DNA of 37,891 bases from an uncultured Prevotellaceae bacterium (GTDB lineage: Bacteria > Bacteroidota > Bacteroidia > Bacteroidales > Bacteroidaceae): assembly GCA_947165505.1 (NCBI GenBank), contig CAMVAT010000032.1:1-37891 (forward strand), in the 5' to 3' direction. A program made the position numbers and the translations under genes. The notes below the pieces were generated by a model. It searched no databases. It was not told the origin of the DNA and saw only the letters and a program-made list of their open reading frames with translations. Position 1 is the first letter of the stretch, and the number at the start of each line of letters is the position of its first letter. Positions 32,474-37,891 of this stretch are shown one piece after another.

Positions 32474-33817
32474 ATGAAGAAAATCCTGACATTCCTCGCC
32501 ATACTGCTGCCATTAGCAGCCGCGGCCCAAACCTATACAGTCCAACAACTCGTCGATTCGGCACTCGTCAATCAGGCTTCGGTGAAGAGGGCACGGCTGG
32601 GGGTCGAGGCGGCCCGGCAACAACGCAAAGAGTTGTTCACGAAATATTTCCCCACCGTCAGTGCCACGGGACTGTGGTTCAATGCCAACCAGGGCATGGC
32701 CAAAATGGAAATCGACCCCAAGGCGATGATCCCGGAACAGTTGCAGCAGTCGCTGGCTCAATTCGCGCAAATGCTCCCGGTTGAGGCGCTCGGCGCTCTG
32801 GCCAACCCCATCAGCCTGTCGATGATGAAAAACGGTACCATCGGTAGCGTGATGGCGGTGCAACCGGTGTTCGCCGGTGGAATGATCGTCAATGGCAACC
32901 AACTGGCACGGGTGGGGTCTGAGGCGAGCGAACTGCAACTGCGCCTGTCTGAGAATGAAGTGGAGAAAACGGTCGAAAAGTATTTCTGGCAACTCGCTTC
33001 GCTGCAAGAGAAAATGAAGACAATCGCTGCCGTGGAGAAGATGCTCGCCAGTATCTGCAAAGATGTGAGCGTGGCGGTGCAGGCTGGTGTCACTATGCGA
33101 AATGACCTGCTGCAAGTGCAACTGCGCCAGAACGAGGTGGAGAGTCAGAAGGTGAAACTCAAAAACGGCATCGCTCTCGTCAGAATGACATTGGCACAGT
33201 ACTGCGGACTGGCCGACGACGACTTCCAAATCACGTACGATACCACAGAGAGCATCCTCTTAGCGCAGCGGCGCGACCATCAGCAGGCACTGGCCAATAC
33301 GCCCGAATATCAACTGCTCGAAAAACAGGTCGAGGCGGCCAAACTGCAAAAAAGGATGGAGATAGGCAAAAACCTGCCCACAGTGGCTGTCGGCGCCGGC
33401 TATAACTATCATAACCTGCTCGACCGTGACCATACTTTTGGAATGGTGTTCGCTACGGTCAGCGTGCCCATCTCCGACTGGTGGGGCGGCTCGCATGCCA
33501 TCAAACGCAAGAACATCGAATTGCTGCAGGCTAAGGAACAACTCAATGACAATGCGCAACTGCTGAAGATACGTATGCAAAAAGCATGGAACGATGTGGA
33601 GGAGGCGTATCAACAGCTCGACATCGCGCGGAGAAGTATCGAGCAAGCGGAGGAGAACCTGAGGCTCAACCGCAATTTCTATCAGGCTGGCACTTGCACC
33701 ATGAGCGACCTGCTGCAGGCGCAACTGCTCTACCAACAAGCTGCAGACAAATATACCGACGCGTTTGCTGAGTACCACAATCAGGTGATTGAATACCGGC
33801 AGGCGGTAGGGGAGTAA
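32474..33817 (+). CDS. TolC-like outer-membrane efflux protein
   Basis: A 447-residue outer-membrane factor with signal peptide (cleavage near AAAAQ, residue 19). It shows the two similar halves of TolC-type proteins, with long helices (about 40-60, 150-230, 340-430) that form the periplasmic tunnel. The end is rich in Gln/Ala helix (LRLNRNFYQAGTCTMSDLLQ), typical of the family. It completes the tripartite efflux pump. The gene ends 2 bp before the stop codon of the convergent endonuclease gene, so no intergenic terminator fits between them. Confidence 0.93.
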   Translation: MKKILTFLAILLPLAAAAQTYTVQQLVDSALVNQASVKRARLGVEAARQQRKELFTKYFPTVSATGLWFNANQGMAKMEIDPKAMIPEQLQQSLAQFAQMLPVEALGALANPISLSMMKNGTIGSVMAVQPVFAGGMIVNGNQLARVGSEASELQLRLSENEVEKTVEKYFWQLASLQEKMKTIAAVEKMLASICKDVSVAVQAGVTMRNDLLQVQLRQNEVESQKVKLKNGIALVRMTLAQYCGLADDDFQITYDTTESILLAQRRDHQQALANTPEYQLLEKQVEAAKLQKRMEIGKNLPTVAVGAGYNYHNLLDRDHTFGMVFATVSVPISDWWGGSHAIKRKNIELLQAKEQLNDNAQLLKIRMQKAWNDVEEAYQQLDIARRSIEQAEENLRLNRNFYQAGTCTMSDLLQAQLLYQQAADKYTDAFAEYHNQVIEYRQAVGE

Positions 33818-33819
33818 TC

Positions 33820-34845
33820 TTATAAATTCCAGTCGCTGGTCTTTACTGCTTTCTCCACTTCTTCCTCAATGTCGTCGGGCAGGTTGCAGAAGAAGTCGAG
33901 CCCGGTCTTGGCCTCCAACTCGTCTATGCTGATGGCATATTTCTTCAGGTCTTCTTTCGAGCGCGACACATTCTCGTGAAGTGTCCAAAAACCAAGGGCC
34001 TTATACTTGCCGTTCTTCACGCACAGCACGGCCATATAGAAGTATCTCGGCACGGTAAGGCCTGTGCCTGTCGTGGTCAGTTGGTCGTAGATGGTCGCAC
34101 CTTTTACTACATACAGGGTGTCGCGAAAACTCGACGTGTTCCATTTGCTGGTCACCTGCTGTTCCATGTTGGCCCACAGCACGCCGTTGTGGTTCTGGTA
34201 TTGGGGCATCATGTTGCTGTAGTAGAATGTCTGGCTGTTCTGCTCGCGCGAGCACAGACGGTCGCTCGACGGGCACAGATGGCCGCGTGAGAAATTAGAT
34301 GTGAAATCGTCTGACGAGGTGCGGTACTGATAGGGGATATTGGGGTCGTCGCCCCAGTTGTTGGTGCGCGACACGTTTTTCTTCGAGTTGCCGTCGTGCA
34401 TCTCATACGCTACCCAGCGGGCCAGGCGTTTGTCGCAGTCGTATTCCAAACCGTAAGTGATGCCATAGTCCTTAGTGGAGTGGATGCTCAGTATGTCTTT
34501 GTTGCCGGCACGCAGACGGGGATATTCCAGCAACAACGCTCGGGGGTTGGTGTTGCGGTTCTGGTTCAGGTCCACGGGGTCGGGCTGTATGTCGGGGTCG
34601 TAATAAAACGCGATGCTGTCTATCCTGTTAAACAGGATCGACAGGTTCGAATCGCCGTTGTTGAACACATTGTTCCAGCCAATATTGCCCACTTTTTGCA
34701 GACGGTCTATCGAGGAGATCTTCACCTCGGCTGTCTGACCGTTTGAGAAATAGTAACGCAACATATTGGGTGCCTGGTCGGTTTGTGCCAGGGCGTAGTT
34801 GGCCGAAATAATGGTCAATAATAGGATAATAAGCTGTTTTTTCAT
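33820..34845 (-). CDS. Secreted DNA/RNA non-specific endonuclease
   Basis: A 341-residue protein with signal peptide (cleavage near ALAQ, residue 21). Residues about 30-85 look like a small beta domain (YYFSNGQTAEVKISSIDRLQ), of a kind often seen at the start of secreted Bacteroidetes proteins. The nuclease domain contains SRGHLCPSSDR, the DRGH motif of the NucA/EndA family with the general-base His kept and the first Asp replaced by Ser, and a following NMMPQYQNHNGVLWANME segment with the metal-binding Asn. It would degrade extracellular or periplasmic nucleic acid. Convergent with the efflux operon; upstream lies a heptamer-repeat spacer. Confidence 0.9.
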   Translation of the reverse strand: MKKQLIILLLTIISANYALAQTDQAPNMLRYYFSNGQTAEVKISSIDRLQKVGNIGWNNVFNNGDSNLSILFNRIDSIAFYYDPDIQPDPVDLNQNRNTNPRALLLEYPRLRAGNKDILSIHSTKDYGITYGLEYDCDKRLARWVAYEMHDGNSKKNVSRTNNWGDDPNIPYQYRTSSDDFTSNFSRGHLCPSSDRLCSREQNSQTFYYSNMMPQYQNHNGVLWANMEQQVTSKWNTSSFRDTLYVVKGATIYDQLTTTGTGLTVPRYFYMAVLCVKNGKYKALGFWTLHENVSRSKEDLKKYAISIDELEAKTGLDFFCNLPDDIEEEVEKAVKTSDWNL

Positions 34846-34869
34846 AGTTTATCTTTAAATTTTATTCTC

Positions 34870-34971
34870 TTCCGCTCCTTGCCCCTTGCCCCAAAACCAA
34901 TCTCCTGCTCCTTGCCCCTTGCCCCCTGCCCCCAAACACACCTCTCACCTCTTACCTCTTACCTCTCACCT
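34870..34971. repeat. Heptamer-repeat spacer C
   Basis: GCTCCTTGCCCCTTGCCCC-type segments (34876-34932) are followed by four heptamers CTCACCT, CTTACCT, CTTACCT, CTCACCT (34944-34971) that end exactly at the stop codon of the downstream-coordinate transporter gene. Same composition as spacers A and B but without the exact 103-bp block. Confidence 0.8.
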
Positions 34972-35547
34972 CTAATATAGTAGCACCAGTCCTGCCACAC
35001 CGGCATAGCATATCATTCGGATGGGGTTGATCTTCAGGTATTTCGTGCCTACGAAAGTGGCGATGAAGAGGGCGGTGCTCACACCGAAACGCCACGGGTT
35101 GATGCTCGGGGCGGAGAAGTTCTCTTCGTTCATCAGCAGCAGCGTGGCGGCGGCCAATAGTCCCACCACGGCAGGGCGAAGACCGCTGAAGATGTCTTGC
35201 ACCACGGCCGAATGCATATACTTCATCAGCATCTTAGATATCAGTATCATCAGAATCAGCGACGGCAACACTAGGGCGAATGTGGCTACGGCACTGCCCA
35301 GCACGGCCATGCCATCGCTCATCCCGGTGTTGTGGATGGCGGTGTAGCCGCTGTAGGTGGCTGAGTTGATGCCGATGGGGCCGGGGGTCATCTGACTCAC
35401 AGCGACGATGTTGGTAAACTCTGCCGACTTCATCCAATGGTGGTTGTGCACTACCTCGGTCTGAATGAGCGACAGCATGCCGTAGCCGCCGCCGAAACCA
35501 AACAGACCGATCTTGAAGAAGGTGTAAAACAACTGCAAGTATATCAT
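34972..35547 (-). CDS. Chromate-transporter-like protein, second half-size subunit
   Basis: A 191-residue membrane protein of the CHR family. The N-terminal YTFFKIGLFGFGGGYGMLSLIQTEV and the QMTPGPIGINSATYSGY segment are the family signatures; about six hydrophobic segments follow. Together with the preceding gene it makes a split pair, as in short-chain CHR transporters where two half proteins form one unit. The ATG at 35547 overlaps the stop of the first half as ATGA. The natural substrate (chromate or another anion) is uncertain; in anaerobes the role of these pairs is unknown. Confidence 0.88.
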   Translation of the reverse strand: MIYLQLFYTFFKIGLFGFGGGYGMLSLIQTEVVHNHHWMKSAEFTNIVAVSQMTPGPIGINSATYSGYTAIHNTGMSDGMAVLGSAVATFALVLPSLILMILISKMLMKYMHSAVVQDIFSGLRPAVVGLLAAATLLLMNEENFSAPSINPWRFGVSTALFIATFVGTKYLKINPIRMICYAGVAGLVLLY

Positions 35548-36101
35548 GATGCCGATGTGTTGTTGACCAGTTTGCCAAACAGATAGCCACCCGCTCCGGC
35601 GGCTATGATCACGTAGATGGGGTTCACACCCATCAACCAGATGAGCAGCGCGCTCGCTATCGGTATCCAACAGTTGGACAAGGAGATGCCGGCACTCTTG
35701 GCCAGATTAAACGTGGGCACGGCTATCAAGGCCACCACTGCCGGGCGGATGCCGTTGAAGATGGCGGCCACCACCTTGTTGTCTTGAAACTGCTGGAAGA
35801 ACATGGCGATGAGCAGGATGATGACGAAAGAGGGCAGCGCCGTGCCCAAGGCCGTGCATAGGGCCCCGGGCGTGCGCCGCATCTTATAGCCGATAAACAC
35901 GCTCATGTTGATGGCGAACACGCCCGGGCAACTCTGGGCGATGGCTATCAGGTCGAGAAACTCTTCCTTGGTCAGCCATTGATGGCGGTCCACCACTTCA
36001 CGCTCGATAATGGGTATCATGGCGTAGCCACCGCCCAGGGTGAATGCGCCTATCTTGAAAAACGTCTTAAATCCGTCCCAATAAAAACCCATCTTTTTCA
36101 C
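35544..36101 (-). CDS. Chromate-transporter-like protein, first half-size subunit
   Basis: A 185-residue membrane protein of the same CHR family. FKTFFKIGAFTLGGGYAMIPIIEREVV and LIAIAQSCPGVFAINMSVFIGYK are the family signatures, clearly homologous to those of its partner. Several hydrophobic helices follow. The two genes overlap by four bases, so equal production by coupled translation is likely. A repeat spacer separates it from purL upstream. Confidence 0.88.
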   Translation of the reverse strand: MKKMGFYWDGFKTFFKIGAFTLGGGYAMIPIIEREVVDRHQWLTKEEFLDLIAIAQSCPGVFAINMSVFIGYKMRRTPGALCTALGTALPSFVIILLIAMFFQQFQDNKVVAAIFNGIRPAVVALIAVPTFNLAKSAGISLSNCWIPIASALLIWLMGVNPIYVIIAAGAGGYLFGKLVNNTSAS

Positions 36102-36115
36102 TGTTATGATATACG

Positions 36116-36227
36116 TTGAGCGTTGAGTGTTTAGTGTTTAGTGTTGAGTGTTCGTGGCATATCTCTCACCTCTCACCTCTCACCTCTCACCTCTTACCTC
36201 TCACCTCTTACCTCTTACCTCTCACCT
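36116..36227. repeat. Heptamer-repeat spacer D, overlapping the purL 3' end
   Basis: GTTGAGT/GTTTAGT heptamers (about 36122-36152) are followed by nine exact heptamers of CTCACCT or CTTACCT (36165-36227). The seventh unit (36207-36213) contains the purL stop codon (36208-36210), so the last purL codons (EVRGKR) are written in repeat sequence. Confidence 0.85.
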
Positions 36228-37891
36228 CGATCCATTTACGGGCATTGACGAATGCCTCGATCCACGGCGTCACTTCATCGCCCAGACGGTTGGCGGGATA
36301 GTAGCCGCACTGCCAGGGGTAGATGGCGCGCTCCAGATGGGGCATCATCGCCAGATGACGGCCGTCGGCACTGCAGATGCCGGCCACGTCGTAGTCCGAC
36401 CCGTTGGGGTTGGCGGGATAGTCGCTGTAGTTGTATTTCGCCACCACGTGGTAGCGGTCTTCTGATTCGGGCAGCGAGAACTTACCTTCGCCGTGGGCTA
36501 CCCACAGACCCAGTTTGCTGCCGCTCAGCGAACCGAACATCACGCTCTTGTTCTCGGGGATGGCCACGCTGATGTATTCGCTCTCAAACTTGCGCGAGTC
36601 GTTGTGCAACATCCGTGAGCGGTGCTCATGCTCGGGGTTGATCAGGTTCAACTCTACCATCAGCTGGCAACCGTTGCAGATGCCGAGCGAGAGGGTGTCT
36701 TCGCGCGCGTAGAAACGGTCGAGCGCTTCCTTGGCTTTGGGATTGTAGAGGAAGGCGCCGGCCCAGCCCTTGGCACTGCCCAGCACGTCGCTGTTGGAGA
36801 AACCGCCGCAGAACACAATCATCGAGATGTCTTCCAGCGTTTCGCGACCGCTGATCAGGTCGGTCATCATCACGTCTTTCACGTCGAAACCGGCCAGATA
36901 GAGCGACCAGGCCATCTCGCGCTCACCGTTGGTGCCTTTCTCGCGGATGATGGCGGCCTTGATGCCGCTCGCCTCGCGACGGTCGGCATGCAGACCCCAC
37001 TGCGACAGACGGCCGCTGAACCGCTGCGGCAGACGTATCTCCACGGGCTGCTGCTTGTAGTTGTCATAGCGCTCGCGGGCTTTGCCGTTACGGCTCTGCT
37101 TGCGGTCGAGCAGGTACGATGTGCGGTACCACACGTCGCGCAGCGCGTCGATGTCGAAGGTGTGCTCCCAGTCGCCGTTCTTAATCACAAGGTCGCGGCT
37201 GCCAGGCACGGGATAGCCTATCTTGGCATAGCCCACGCCCATATCTTCCAGATAGTCGCGCAACTCATATTTGTGGGCGTCGCTCACCTGGATGATGACG
37301 CCGGGGTTCTCGGCGAAGAGGGTCTTCACCACGTCGGTGCTGTTCAGGTTGTGCAGGTTGATGTGCAGACCGCCGCGGGTGTTGGCGAAGCACATCTCAA
37401 GCAGGGTGGTCAGCACACCGCCGGCGCTGATGTCGTGGCCGGCCATCACCCACCCGCGCCGTATCAGTTCCTGAACGGCATTGAAGCAGTCGGCGAAATA
37501 GTCGGCGTTCTCCACCGTCGGCACATCGCTGCCCACACGGCCCAGGGTCTGGGCAAAGGCGGAACCGCCCAGACGCTGCTCGCAGAAACTGAAGTCGATA
37601 TGATAGAGCGATGAGTTCTTGTCGTTCACCACCACGGGCGACACTACCTTGCGGATGTCGCTCACCTCGCCGCCGGAGGTGACGATGACGGTGCCCGGCG
37701 AGATGATCTTCTCGCCGTTGGGGTATTGCTGGCTCAGCGACAGCGAGTCCTTGCCGGTAGGCACGTTGATGCCCAGGGCGCAGCAGAAGTCGCTCAGCGC
37801 CTGCACGGCACTGTACAGACGGGCGTCCTCACCCTTCTGCGAACGGCAGGGCCACATCCAGTTGGCCGACAGCGACAGACTCTTCATGCCG
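36208..37891 (-). CDS. purL: Phosphoribosylformylglycinamidine synthase, C-terminal part (cut by window end)
   Basis: At least 560 residues of a large-type PurL; the N-terminal part lies right of the window, as the large type has about 1200-1300 residues. PurL converts FGAR to FGAM in purine synthesis, using glutamine. Visible are the second half of the synthase (INVPTGKDSLSLSQQ, HDISAGGVLTTLLEMCF) and the C-terminal class I glutaminase: FCGGFSNSDVLGSAKGWAG, the nucleophile Cys in GICNGCQL, and HGEGKF, with the His and Glu of the triad. The core should end near NARKWIEV; the last codons and stop come from a heptamer repeat. The product is expected to be functional. Confidence 0.95.
   Translation of the reverse strand, partial: GMKSLSLSANWMWPCRSQKGEDARLYSAVQALSDFCCALGINVPTGKDSLSLSQQYPNGEKIISPGTVIVTSGGEVSDIRKVVSPVVVNDKNSSLYHIDFSFCEQRLGGSAFAQTLGRVGSDVPTVENADYFADCFNAVQELIRRGWVMAGHDISAGGVLTTLLEMCFANTRGGLHINLHNLNSTDVVKTLFAENPGVIIQVSDAHKYELRDYLEDMGVGYAKIGYPVPGSRDLVIKNGDWEHTFDIDALRDVWYRTSYLLDRKQSRNGKARERYDNYKQQPVEIRLPQRFSGRLSQWGLHADRREASGIKAAIIREKGTNGEREMAWSLYLAGFDVKDVMMTDLISGRETLEDISMIVFCGGFSNSDVLGSAKGWAGAFLYNPKAKEALDRFYAREDTLSLGICNGCQLMVELNLINPEHEHRSRMLHNDSRKFESEYISVAIPENKSVMFGSLSGSKLGLWVAHGEGKFSLPESEDRYHVVAKYNYSDYPANPNGSDYDVAGICSADGRHLAMMPHLERAIYPWQCGYYPANRLGDEVTPWIEAFVNARKWIEVRGKR

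Noticed and set aside
35548..35670. Longer start for the second chromate-transporter half
   Set aside because: It would run deep into the first half gene; the ATG at 35547 gives a four-base overlap and the family N-terminus.

Overview
The window looks like chromosomal DNA of a member of the Bacteroidales, most likely a fairly GC-rich Prevotella-type species. The evidence is the promoter style (TTTG, about 19-20 nt, TAnnTTTG, seen in front of several genes), the rarity of Shine-Dalgarno sequences, many short lipoprotein signals, a glycoside hydrolase pair, a Bacteroidetes-type extended RluA protein, and intergenic low-complexity heptamer repeats. No rRNA, tRNA, integrase, classical IS element or CRISPR array was found.

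Layout. 1-2000: a terminator, a tandem array of 53-bp palindromic units, and an AAA ATPase/DUF234 gene with the same palindrome again on its far side. 1966-5702 (minus): an MmeI-like Type IIG restriction-methylation protein whose stop codon overlaps the start of a voltage-gated-type ion channel. 5879-13908 (plus): a three-gene operon of a periplasmic von Willebrand A protein with one membrane anchor, a divergent tubulin/FtsZ-like GTPase, and a 1151-residue membrane protein with a papain-type protease domain. This operon is the best candidate for a poorly described system. 14070-21176 (minus): a CapA-type lipoprotein, a GH3 beta-glycosidase, an Rpn/PD-(D/E)XK nuclease and a six-hairpin-type glycosidase, separated by related heptamer-repeat spacers, two of which share an exact 103-bp block. 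21366-22862 (plus): a small lipoprotein and a pyridoxal-kinase-like protein. 22932-26259 (minus): RluA-type pseudouridine synthase, enolase and a truncated Rpn relative. 26453-27940 (plus): a peptidoglycan-binding protein with a glycine/alanine-rich hydrophobic C-terminus, followed by a small lipoprotein. 28166-33817 (plus): a complete RND efflux operon (adaptor, pump, outer-membrane channel). 33820-37891 (minus): a secreted DNA/RNA endonuclease, a split pair of chromate-transporter-like proteins and the C-terminal part of purL, cut by the window edge.

Housekeeping genes (eno, purL, pdxK-like, rluA-like) mix with accessory islands. In the vWA/tubulin/protease operon the predicted topology puts the vWA sensor outside the inner membrane and the GTPase and protease inside. 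This suggests a membrane-spanning machine, but that is inference from domain content. A second theme is that intergenic repeats (palindromes, heptamers, a 9-mer) touch gene ends and in places supply stop codons or invade coding sequence.
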